This document shows positions 1 through 5,638 of a DNA stretch of 9,313 nucleotides, piece by piece. The DNA is from Chloroflexi bacterium RBG_16_60_22 (lineage in GTDB: Bacteria > Chloroflexota > Dehalococcoidia > Dehalococcoidales > RBG-16-60-22): assembly GCA_001796935.1 (NCBI GenBank), contig MGNX01000036.1, forward strand, positions 7,342 through 16,654, given 5' to 3'. Made by a program: the position numbers and the translations under genes. The notes under the pieces are model-generated. The model had not been told where the DNA came from. It ran no database searches and saw nothing but the letters and a program-made list of their open reading frames with translations. The stretch's first letter is position 1, and each line of letters starts with the position of its first letter.

Positions 1-170
1 CGGTTGCAGGCTATCCACGGTTTCTTGAGGTATTTTATCACCTCCGGCCATTGGCCACCGATGATATCGATGCGCACCTCAAAGAGGTCGACGAGCGCCG
101 CCACACTTTTCACCGCCGCGGGGTCGTGGCCGGTGACGGTAGCGCATATCTTCGGCCTATCCCCAGCCAA
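1..170 (-). CDS. aroD: 3-dehydroquinate dehydratase, type I (N-terminal part, runs off left edge)
   Basis: Third step of the shikimate pathway: dehydrates 3-dehydroquinate to 3-dehydroshikimate through a Schiff base in the type I (class I aldolase-like barrel) family; cytoplasmic. Only 56 codons plus two bases are present. The translation begins MAGDRPKICATVTGHDP, the first beta strand of the family. It continues with the substrate-binding E-x-R-x-D motif (E31, R33, D35 in FEVRIDII) and KKPWIACN, matching the third strand that normally ends in an arginine; the cut last codon starts CG, compatible with Arg. The catalytic His and Lys lie outside the window. I chose a TTG start at 170: it is preceded by GGAGGAGGT with a 5-base spacer, and no ATG or GTG lies in frame nearby. 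The start lies inside the end of aroB (14-base overlap), suggesting translational coupling. Family assignment is confident; the exact start is inferred. Confidence 0.85.
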   Translation of the reverse strand, partial: MAGDRPKICATVTGHDPAAVKSVAALVDLFEVRIDIIGGQWPEVIKYLKKPWIACN

Positions 171-1245
171 CCAGGACCTCCTCCACCAGCGCCAGGTCGA
201 CCCCGTCCGAGACGAAGGCGTTGCCGATAGCTTTCAGCAGGACGAACCTCACCCGGTCCTGCCGGACCTTCTTATCGTGCCGCATGGCCCGCACCACCTC
301 TTTCTTATCGAGGTCGGGCACCTGTGCCGGCAGGCCCGCTTTGACGATGACCTCCTCCAGCCTGGCGACATCACCGGCATCGAGCAGGTTCATCCGGCTG
401 GAAATCTCGGCCGCCACCATCATGCCGATGGCCACGGCCCGGCCGTGTTTCAGCCGAAAACCGGAGACCGCTTCGACGGCGTGGCCGACGGTGTGGCCGA
501 AGTTCAGGATTTCCCGCAGGCCCGTCTCTTTTTCGTCCCGGGCCACGATTTCCGCCTTGATGCGGGCCGCCTCCAGGACAATTTCCTCCAGCACCCCCGT
601 GTGGGCCTGCAAAGCCTTGTTCATGTTGATATCGAGGAAGTTGAAGAGGTTGCGGTCGCGGATGGCGGCGCACTTGATAGCCTCGGCCAGCCCGTTGGTC
701 AGCTCGTCCTCGGGGAGGGTCTTCAGCGTATCGATATCGGCGATGACCATCTGAGGCTGGTAGAAGACGCCGATGACGTTCTTCAGCTTACCGTGGTCCA
801 CGGCCGTCTTGCCGCCGATGCTGCTGTCCACCTGGGCCAGCAGCGTGGTGGGCACCTGTACCAGGGGTACCCCACGGAGGTAGGTAGCCGCGACGAACCC
901 GGCCAGGTCCCCGACCACCCCACCGCCCAGGGCCAGGACCGGCGTAGTCCTCTCGGTGTAGGCCGCGGTAAGCTTCTCATAAAGCCGGCCCGCCGTCTCC
1001 AGGGACTTCTGCTCCTCCCCCGCCGGCACTTCCAGGACGGTGACGTCAAAACCGGCGTTGGCCAGGCCCTGCCGGAGGACATCGGCGTAAAGAGGCCCGA
1101 CCGTGGTATCCGTGATGACGACCGCCCGGCCGGAAAAGCCCTCCCCCTTCAGCCAGAGTCCCGCCCGCGCCAGCAGCCCCGCCCCGACCCGGACCTCGTA
1201 GCTGCGGCCGGCCAGCTCAACCTTCACCTTTTTCATTGATGCCAT
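157..1245 (-). CDS. aroB: 3-dehydroquinate synthase
   Basis: Second step of the shikimate pathway: NAD- and divalent-metal-dependent conversion of DAHP to 3-dehydroquinate, in the cytosol. From the ATG at 1245 the protein is 362 residues, normal for the family (about 350-370). Visible motifs: the NAD-binding glycine run GGGVVGD (107-113); PTTLLAQVDSS (132-142) followed by GGKT with K146; KN at 155-156. The three metal ligands are E188 in GLAEAIK, H251 in NFGHTVGHA and H267 in LKHGRAVAIGM. All expected catalytic positions are present. The start at 1245 has AGAGGT three bases upstream, the same GAGGTAC-ATG arrangement seen at rpsS. A second ATG at 1236 (MKKVKVELAG) is the alternative and matches the usual family N-terminus equally well. 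An in-frame extension to 1365 lacks family similarity and is not used. It is divergent from rpsL and heads a probable aroB-aroD operon. Confidence 0.96.
   Translation of the reverse strand: MASMKKVKVELAGRSYEVRVGAGLLARAGLWLKGEGFSGRAVVITDTTVGPLYADVLRQGLANAGFDVTVLEVPAGEEQKSLETAGRLYEKLTAAYTERTTPVLALGGGVVGDLAGFVAATYLRGVPLVQVPTTLLAQVDSSIGGKTAVDHGKLKNVIGVFYQPQMVIADIDTLKTLPEDELTNGLAEAIKCAAIRDRNLFNFLDINMNKALQAHTGVLEEIVLEAARIKAEIVARDEKETGLREILNFGHTVGHAVEAVSGFRLKHGRAVAIGMMVAAEISSRMNLLDAGDVARLEEVIVKAGLPAQVPDLDKKEVVRAMRHDKKVRQDRVRFVLLKAIGNAFVSDGVDLALVEEVLVGWG
176..184 (-). promoter_or_regulatory. Ribosome binding site of aroD
   Basis: GGAGGAGGT on the minus strand lies 5 bases before the TTG proposed as aroD start and inside the last codons of aroB. 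It decides the start: the reading frame has no ATG between here and the conserved ICATVTG strand. Confidence 0.6.
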
Positions 1246-1270
1246 TGTACCTCTAGTTATTGCGGCATGC

Positions 1271-1276
1271 AATATA
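1271..1276 (-). promoter_or_regulatory. Possible -10 element for the aroB operon
   Basis: The minus strand reads TATATT here (5 of 6 to TATAAT), about 25 bases before the aroB ATG. No convincing -35 lies 16-19 bases upstream (TTACGC at about 19 bases is the best), so this is only a weak candidate for the divergent aroB promoter. Confidence 0.2.
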
Positions 1277-1362
1277 CGGAAAGGCCGGATACAGGCGTAA
1301 GCCCGACCTTTTTTCAAGAATATTTTCATCATACGTAAATTATTCTTAGAATACCCTCCAAA

Positions 1363-1374
1363 CATGTTGACATG
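1363..1374. promoter_or_regulatory. Short inverted repeat over the rpsL -35 box
   Basis: CATGT-TG-ACATG is a 5-base inverted repeat with a 2-base centre. Its right half contains most of the TTGACA -35 hexamer. Such placement would suit an operator, but five-base arms also occur by chance; no regulator gene is in the window. Confidence 0.25.
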
Positions 1375-1394
1375 CGGTAGGGTTTTGTGATAAA
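1367..1394 (+). promoter_or_regulatory. Sigma-70 type promoter of the rpsL (str-S10) operon
   Basis: A perfect TTGACA (1367-1372) is followed after 16 bases by GATAAA (1389-1394, 4 of 6 to consensus). This -10 is preceded by TGT, an extended -10 signal. It lies in the AT-rich part of the only long intergenic stretch and faces rpsL; transcription would start near 1401. It is the best promoter in the window and would serve the whole ribosomal protein cluster. Confidence 0.6.
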
Positions 1395-1400
1395 TTTATT

Positions 1401-1526
1401 GTTTGGTGCTCGGAATTCGCGATAGCGGATAGATTGAGCGAAATCCCTCGGTCTAGCACGCTAGAATTCCAGATGGATGGGCTCAGGCTCATCCATTGTA
1501 ATTGTTAGGGGGACAGGAAAGAAACA
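1401..1526 (+). promoter_or_regulatory. Structured 5' leader of the rpsL operon
   Basis: About 125 bases lie between the inferred transcription start and the rpsL ATG, with no long gene. Three pairings are visible. GGAATTC (1412-1418) can pair perfectly with GAATTCC (1464-1470). TCTAG (1452-1456) pairs with CTAGA (1461-1465) around CACG. A strong 10-base-pair hairpin occupies 1473-1496. The first two pairings share bases 1464-1465, so they exclude each other, as expected of a switching leader, although nothing shows that it switches. No T-run follows any of them, so they do not look like intrinsic terminators. The rpsL ribosome binding site (AGGA, 1515-1518) follows. Leader boundaries are inferred from the promoter call. 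Confidence 0.4.
1473..1496 (+). promoter_or_regulatory. 10-bp hairpin upstream of the rpsL ribosome binding site
   Basis: Arms ATGGATGGGC (1473-1482) and GCTCATCCAT (1487-1496) pair over all ten positions, with one G-U, around a UCAG loop. It ends about 18 bases before the AGGA that serves rpsL. It is not followed by a T-tract, so it is more likely a protein- or ribosome-interacting leader element than a terminator. Confidence 0.5.
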
Positions 1527-1958
1527 ATGCCAACGATTAATCAGCTGGTCCGCAAGGGGCGTCAGAAGGCCGCCAAGAAGGACAAGACGCCGGCGCTGGG
1601 GTTCACCTTCAACGCCCTCAAGAACCGGGTGCTGCAGGGGAAGAGTTCCCCCCAGAAACGCGGCGTCTGCGTGCAGGTCAAGACGACGACCCCCAAGAAG
1701 CCCAACTCCGCCCTGCGCAAGATAGCCAGGGTGCGCCTGACCAACCACATCGAGGTTACCGCCTACATCCCCGGCGAAGGCCATGAGCTGCAGGAGCACT
1801 CGGTGGTGCTGATTCGGGGCGGCCGCGTCAAGGACCTGCCCGGCGTCCGCTACCATATCGTCCGAGGAGCCCTGGATACCAGCGGCGTGGCCAACCGCAA
1901 GCAGGGCCGCAGCAAGTACGGGAGCAAGCGGGGTAAGGAAAAGGCCGAGACTAGCTAG
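1527..1958 (+). CDS. rpsL: 30S ribosomal protein S12
   Basis: S12 sits at the decoding centre of the small subunit and controls tRNA selection accuracy. The 143-residue protein starts MPTINQLVRKGR and carries the invariant blocks SPQKRGVC (41-48), TTTPKKPNSALRK (53-65), RVRLTN (68-73), GEGHELQEHSVVLIRGGRVKDLPGVRYH and GRSKYG. K57, K102 and P105, equivalent to the E. coli residues whose mutation gives streptomycin resistance, are wild type; D103 is the position methylthiolated in some bacteria. Compared with the 124-residue E. coli form it has an insertion of about 16 residues after PAL (residues 22-40), in the same place as the longer Bacillus/Staphylococcus-type S12. The ATG has AGGA 8 bases upstream. 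First gene of the operon; the 14-base gap to rpsG is typical. Confidence 0.98.
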   Translation: MPTINQLVRKGRQKAAKKDKTPALGFTFNALKNRVLQGKSSPQKRGVCVQVKTTTPKKPNSALRKIARVRLTNHIEVTAYIPGEGHELQEHSVVLIRGGRVKDLPGVRYHIVRGALDTSGVANRKQGRSKYGSKRGKEKAETS

Positions 1959-1972
1959 TCCGGGGGGAGAGT

Positions 1973-2443
1973 ATGCCGAGAAGAGCCAGAGCCACCAAGA
2001 GAGAAATAGCGCCTGACGCCAGGTACCGCAGCGCCACTGTGGCCAGGCTGGTTTCCAAGGTTATGCAGCGCGGCAAGAAGCAGACGGCGGAGAGTATCGT
2101 TTATGGCGCCCTGGACCTGCTGGGACAACACGTCTCCAAGGACCCGGTGGCGGCGCTGGAACAGGCGGTCCGCAATGCCACGCCGCTCCTCCAGGTCAAG
2201 CCGAGGAGGGTGGGCGGCGCTACCTACCAGGTGCCCGTGGAGGTCCAGCCGGACCGCGGCCTCTTCCTGGCGCTGACCTGGCTGGTCAGCTCCGCCCGCG
2301 TCCGCAAGGGTAAAGCGATGATGGAGAAGCTGGCCGACGAGCTGACCGATGCCTTCCAGGGACAGGGAACGACGGTGAAAAAGCGGGAAGATACACATAG
2401 AATGGCGGAGGCCAACCGTGCCTTCGCCCACTATAGATGGTGA
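1973..2443 (+). CDS. rpsG: 30S ribosomal protein S7
   Basis: S7 nucleates assembly of the 30S head by binding the 3' domain of 16S rRNA and helps form the E site. The 156 residues are the standard length for the long bacterial form. Seen are MPRRARATKREI at the N-terminus, the helix ATVARLVSKVMQRGKK (21-36), the beta-hairpin region around QVKPRRVGGATYQVPVEV (74-91), WLVSSARVRKG (103-113) and the C-terminal signature HRMAEANRAFAHYRW. The ATG follows a G-rich ribosome binding site (GGGGGGAG just before 1970). In E. coli S7 represses its own operon from the rpsL-rpsG gap; here that gap is only 14 bases, so such a site would have to lie elsewhere, for example in the rpsL leader (inference). Confidence 0.98.
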   Translation: MPRRARATKREIAPDARYRSATVARLVSKVMQRGKKQTAESIVYGALDLLGQHVSKDPVAALEQAVRNATPLLQVKPRRVGGATYQVPVEVQPDRGLFLALTWLVSSARVRKGKAMMEKLADELTDAFQGQGTTVKKREDTHRMAEANRAFAHYRW

Positions 2444-2505
2444 GGGGTTTTCCGATTAATACCAATGTTAAAGTAAAGAGTCCAGCCGCGGCGGGAGAGA
2501 AAAAG

Positions 2506-4593
2506 ATGCCCAGGGATTTCCCTCTGGAGGACATCCGCAATATAGGCATTATCGCCCATATCGATGCCGGTAAGACCACCGTCACCGAGAGGATACTCTA
2601 TTACACCGGGCGGACTTATAAAATCGGCGAGGTGCATGAAGGCACCGCCGTCATGGACTGGATGGAACAGGAGAGGGCGCGGGGCATCACCATCACGGCG
2701 GCGGCCACCACCTGCTACTGGCGCGAGCACCGCATCAATATCATCGATACGCCGGGGCACGTCGACTTCACCGCCGAGGTGGAACGCAGCCTGCGGGTGC
2801 TCGATGGCGGGGTGGTGGTCTTCGATGCCGTGGCTGGCGTGGAGGCGCAGTCGGAAACGGTCTGGCGGCAGGCCGACCGCTACAAGGTGCCCCGTATCTG
2901 TTACATCAACAAGATGGACCGCATCGGGGCCAATTTCAGCCGGACGCTCTCCATGATTGAGAGCCGGCTCACGGCGACCCCGCTGCCGGTGCAGTACCCC
3001 CTGGCCGCCGAGGACAGGTTCCAGGACGTTATCGACCTGGTGGGGAACAAGGCCTGGCGCTTCAATAACGACCCCGACCGGGGGCCGGAAGAGATACCCA
3101 TCCCGGAAGACGCCAAGGCAAAGGCCTCCGAGCTACGGCAGGCGCTGATTGCCAAGCTGGCCGAGAATGACGACACGATGATGGTAGCCTATATCGAGGG
3201 CGAAGAGGTCGAGCCCGAAGAACTGAAGCGGGCCCTGAGACGGGTAACCCTGGCCAACCAGGGGGTGCCCGTTATCTGTGGTAGCGCCCTGAAGAACATG
3301 GGCGTGCAGCCCCTCCTCGACGCCATCGTCGATTATTTACCCTCTCCGCTGGATGTCCCGCCCGTCGAGGGTATAGACACCCGGAAGGGGGAGAAGATTA
3401 CCCGCGAGGCCGATGACGCCGCCCCGTTTTCGGCGCTGGCCTTCAAGGTGGTGACCGACCCCTTCGTGGGGCGGCTGGTCTATTTCCGGGTATATTCCGG
3501 CAAGGTCAAGGTGGGGGCGCAGGTCTTCAACCCCACCCGCGACCGCCACGAGCGCATCGGCCGCCTGCTGCTGATGCACGCCAACCACCGCGAGGACGTT
3601 AGCGCCGCCGATACCGGCGCCATCGTTGCCACGCTGGGACTGAAAAACACCTTCACCGGCGATACCCTCTGCGACGCCTCCAAGTCGATTTTGCTGGAGT
3701 CCATCAAGTTCCCCGAGCCGGTGATATCCATCGCCATCGAGCCCAAGACCCGCGCCGACCAGGACAAGATGGGCGACGCTCTCCAGAAGCTGACCGAGGA
3801 AGACCCCACCTTTAAGGTGACCTACAACGAGGACACCGGCCAGACGCTCGTCTCCGGCATGGGCGAGCTCCACCTGGAGGTAATCGTCAGCCGGCTCATC
3901 AGCGAGTTCCGTGTCGGCGTCAAGGTCGGCCAGCCGCGCGTGGCCTACCGGGAGACCATCACCGCCCCGGTGCAGGCCGAGGGCCGGTTCGTCCGCCAGA
4001 CGGGCGGCCGCGGCCAGTACGGGCATGTCAATATCAAGCTGGAGCCGCTGGAGCGCGGCAAGGGCTTCGAGTTCGCCGATGCCACCCGGGGCGGCGTGAT
4101 ACCCCGGCAGTTCATCCCGCCGGTCCAGACCGGTATCCGGGAAGCCATGGAGACCGGCGTGCTGGCCGGCTACCCGGTGGTGGATGTCAAGGCCACCCTC
4201 TATGACGGCAGCTACCACGATGTCGATTCCTCCGAGATGGCTTTCAAGATGGCCGGCTCGCTGGCGCTGCAGCAGGGCGTCAAGAAGGCCGGGCCCATCC
4301 TGCTGGAACCCATCATGAAGCTGGAAGTGGTGACGCCGGAGCAGTTCCTCGGCGATATCATCGGCGACCTCAATGCCAAGCGGGGACACGTGGGCAAGGT
4401 GGACACCCAGGGAGAAATGTACGTGGTCTACTGCCTGATACCCCTGGCGGAGTCCTTCGGCTACGCCACCCGGCTGCGGTCGCTGACCCAGGGCCGTGCC
4501 ACGCACTCGCTGGAGTTCCACAGCTACGAGCCGCTGCCGGCGGAGCAGACCAAGGAAATAATTGAAAAAGCGGTAGGCAAGAGATATGGCTAA
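2506..4593 (+). CDS. fusA: Translation elongation factor G (EF-G)
   Basis: GTPase that drives translocation of tRNA and mRNA and, with ribosome recycling factor, recycles ribosomes. From ATG 2506 it has 695 residues, the usual EF-G length. The GTPase motifs are intact: P-loop AHIDAGKT (17-24), switch I RGITIT (59-64), DTPGH (81-85), NKMD (135-138) and a GSA G5 motif after GVPVIC. Domains II-V follow, with the domain IV block GGRGQYGHV and the conserved SYHDVDSSEMAF tip region. I chose 2506 rather than the upstream in-frame ATG at 2437: MPRDFPLEDIRNIGI matches the family start, GGGAGA lies 8 bases ahead, and the 2437 extension (23 residues) resembles nothing and overlaps rpsG. The stop overlaps the rpsJ start by 8 bases. 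No tuf follows, unlike in the classical str operon. Confidence 0.98.
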   Translation: MPRDFPLEDIRNIGIIAHIDAGKTTVTERILYYTGRTYKIGEVHEGTAVMDWMEQERARGITITAAATTCYWREHRINIIDTPGHVDFTAEVERSLRVLDGGVVVFDAVAGVEAQSETVWRQADRYKVPRICYINKMDRIGANFSRTLSMIESRLTATPLPVQYPLAAEDRFQDVIDLVGNKAWRFNNDPDRGPEEIPIPEDAKAKASELRQALIAKLAENDDTMMVAYIEGEEVEPEELKRALRRVTLANQGVPVICGSALKNMGVQPLLDAIVDYLPSPLDVPPVEGIDTRKGEKITREADDAAPFSALAFKVVTDPFVGRLVYFRVYSGKVKVGAQVFNPTRDRHERIGRLLLMHANHREDVSAADTGAIVATLGLKNTFTGDTLCDASKSILLESIKFPEPVISIAIEPKTRADQDKMGDALQKLTEEDPTFKVTYNEDTGQTLVSGMGELHLEVIVSRLISEFRVGVKVGQPRVAYRETITAPVQAEGRFVRQTGGRGQYGHVNIKLEPLERGKGFEFADATRGGVIPRQFIPPVQTGIREAMETGVLAGYPVVDVKATLYDGSYHDVDSSEMAFKMAGSLALQQGVKKAGPILLEPIMKLEVVTPEQFLGDIIGDLNAKRGHVGKVDTQGEMYVVYCLIPLAESFGYATRLRSLTQGRATHSLEFHSYEPLPAEQTKEIIEKAVGKRYG

Positions 4594-4894
4594 ACAGAAA
4601 ATCCGCATCAAGCTAAAGGGGTACGACCACAAGGTAGTCGACCAGTCGGCGCGCCAGATTCTGGAAGCCGTGGAGAGCACCGGGGCCGTGGCCGTGGGGC
4701 CGGTCCCCCTGCCGACGCGTATCCAGAAATTCAGCGTTATCCGCTCACCCTTTATCGATAAGGACTCGCAGGAGCAGTTTGAAATCCGCACCCACAAGCG
4801 CCTCATCGACATCATCGAGACCACCTCCAAGACCATCGACGCGCTGACCAAGCTCAACCTGCCCTCGGGGGTGGAGATAGATATCAAGCTATGA
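4586..4894 (+). CDS. rpsJ: 30S ribosomal protein S10 / NusE
   Basis: S10 is a small-subunit head protein that also pairs with NusB on boxA RNA in antitermination (NusE). At 102 residues it is full length: MAKQKIRIKLKGYDHK, the long loop VGPVPLPTRIQKF (37-49), then RSPFIDKDSQEQFEIRTHKRLIDI (53-76) and the C-terminal LNLPSGVEIDIKL. In the signature, F56 stands where His is usual (SPH) and Q62 where Arg is common; these are mild departures. Its ATG lies within the last codons of fusA (shared ATGGCTAA), with only a weak purine-rich stretch upstream, so its translation is probably coupled to EF-G. This joins the str and S10 gene clusters. The 108-base gap that follows holds a palindromic repeat. 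Confidence 0.98.
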   Translation: MAKQKIRIKLKGYDHKVVDQSARQILEAVESTGAVAVGPVPLPTRIQKFSVIRSPFIDKDSQEQFEIRTHKRLIDIIETTSKTIDALTKLNLPSGVEIDIKL

Positions 4895-4903
4895 GAAAGT
4901 AAT

Positions 4904-4987
4904 GTCATTCCGAGCCAAGCGTGGGAATCTCAAACGTTGTGCTAAGCGTAAAGAGATTGCCACGGGGCTGAAGCCCCTCGCAATGAC
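4904..4987. repeat. Imperfect palindromic repeat element between rpsJ and rplC
   Basis: The outer arms GTCATTCCGAG (4904-4914) and CTCGCAATGAC (4977-4987) match as inverted repeats at 10 of 11 positions. The inner arms GGGAATCTC (4923-4931) and GAGATTGCC (4953-4961) match at 8 of 9, around a 21-base centre. A further perfect small hairpin, GGGGCT-GA-AGCCCC (4964-4977), lies in the right half. The design closely resembles a family of dispersed palindromes (GTCATTGCGAG...GCAATCTC...GAGATTGC...CTCGCAATGAC) that I recall from many Chloroflexota and other genomes. No open reading frame is contained and no clear target duplication is visible at its ends. It fills most of the 108-base rpsJ-rplC gap. 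It has no T-tract, so it is not an obvious terminator. Confidence 0.75.
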
Positions 4988-5002
4988 GCGTGCGGTAAGA
5001 TT

Positions 5003-5638
5003 ATGATGACTGAAGGAATTATCGGTAAAAAGCTGGGCATGACCCAGGTATTCGGCGAGGACGGCCGGCAAGAGTCGGTAACCGCCATCGAGGCCGGGCC
5101 GTGCACCGTCACGCAGATTAAGACCCTGGAAAAGGACGGCTATACCGCCGCCCAGCTCGGCTTTGAGGCCGTGAAAAAACAGAAGACCGGCCGCAAGGGA
5201 CGCGGCCAGGACAAAGAGCCGGTAAGGTTCAAACACCGGCGTGAGTTCGATTTAGACGTGGCGGGGCCCCTGGCCGCCGGCCAGAAAATCGACGTCAGCC
5301 TGTTCAAGGCCGGCGACCGGGTGGATGTTACCGGCATCTCCAAGGGCAAGGGGTTCGCCGGGACCGTCAAGCGCCACCACTTCGCCGGCGGGCCCAAGAC
5401 GCACGGGCAATCGGACCGCCACCGCGCCCCCGGCTCCATAGGCTCGACGACCACGCCCGGGCGAGTATACAAGGGGATGCGCATGGCGGGGCACATGGGA
5501 CACCGGCGCACCACCGTCAGCCACCTGGAGGTATTTCAGGCCGACCCCGCCCGCAACCTGCTCCTGCTCAAGGGGGCCGTGCCGGGCACCAGGAACGGCC
5601 TGTTACTGATAAGAAAGTCCAGCAGGGGGAAGAAGTAA
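5003..5638 (+). CDS. rplC: 50S ribosomal protein L3
   Basis: L3 is an early-assembling 50S protein whose long loop reaches toward the peptidyl transferase centre. The protein is 211 residues, a normal length. It shows GIIGKKLGMTQVF (5-17), ISKGKGFAGTVKRHHFAGGPKTHG (112-135), HRAPGSIGSTTTPGRVYKG (140-158) and MAGHMGHRRTTV. H164 occupies the position of the glutamine that PrmB methylates in E. coli (GQMG), a replacement also common in Gram-positives, so that modification is not expected. Two adjacent ATGs (5003 and 5006) are possible starts; neither has a good Shine-Dalgarno sequence (only GGTAAGA), perhaps because the palindromic element lies just upstream. It ends exactly where rplD begins. 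Confidence 0.97.
   Translation: MMTEGIIGKKLGMTQVFGEDGRQESVTAIEAGPCTVTQIKTLEKDGYTAAQLGFEAVKKQKTGRKGRGQDKEPVRFKHRREFDLDVAGPLAAGQKIDVSLFKAGDRVDVTGISKGKGFAGTVKRHHFAGGPKTHGQSDRHRAPGSIGSTTTPGRVYKGMRMAGHMGHRRTTVSHLEVFQADPARNLLLLKGAVPGTRNGLLLIRKSSRGKK

Noticed and set aside
4..1239. A 411-codon open frame on the + strand
   Set aside because: It is the antisense of aroB and aroD, with no recognisable family; the minus-strand proteins match all AroB motifs. High GC gives long shadow frames.
1246..1365. Extension of aroB by 40 residues to an ATG at 1365
   Set aside because: The added residues lack family similarity; a GAGGT site and the family N-terminus support 1245 (or 1236).
1473..1496. Leader hairpin as a terminator/attenuator
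   Set aside because: No run of T follows it on either strand, so an attenuator of the intrinsic type is not supported.
1477..1725. An 82-codon + strand frame starting in the leader
   Set aside because: It overlaps most of rpsL in another frame and turns into Arg/Pro-rich shadow sequence.
2437..2505. Extension of EF-G to an ATG at 2437
   Set aside because: It overlaps rpsG, has no ribosome binding site of note, and EF-G starts typically at MPRDFPLEDIRNIGI, which has GGGAGA ahead of it.
3337..4908. A 523-codon open frame on the - strand opposite fusA
   Set aside because: Shadow of EF-G codons; composition (rich in Leu, Gly, His, Asp) is the usual reverse-strand artefact and no domain is recognised.
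4904..4987. Palindrome as an intrinsic terminator ending the str operon
   Set aside because: No T-tract follows on either strand, and the genes continue directly downstream in the same direction.
4904..4987. Palindrome as a CRISPR repeat or tRNA-like element
   Set aside because: There is a single copy without spacers, and no cloverleaf or anticodon arm can be drawn.
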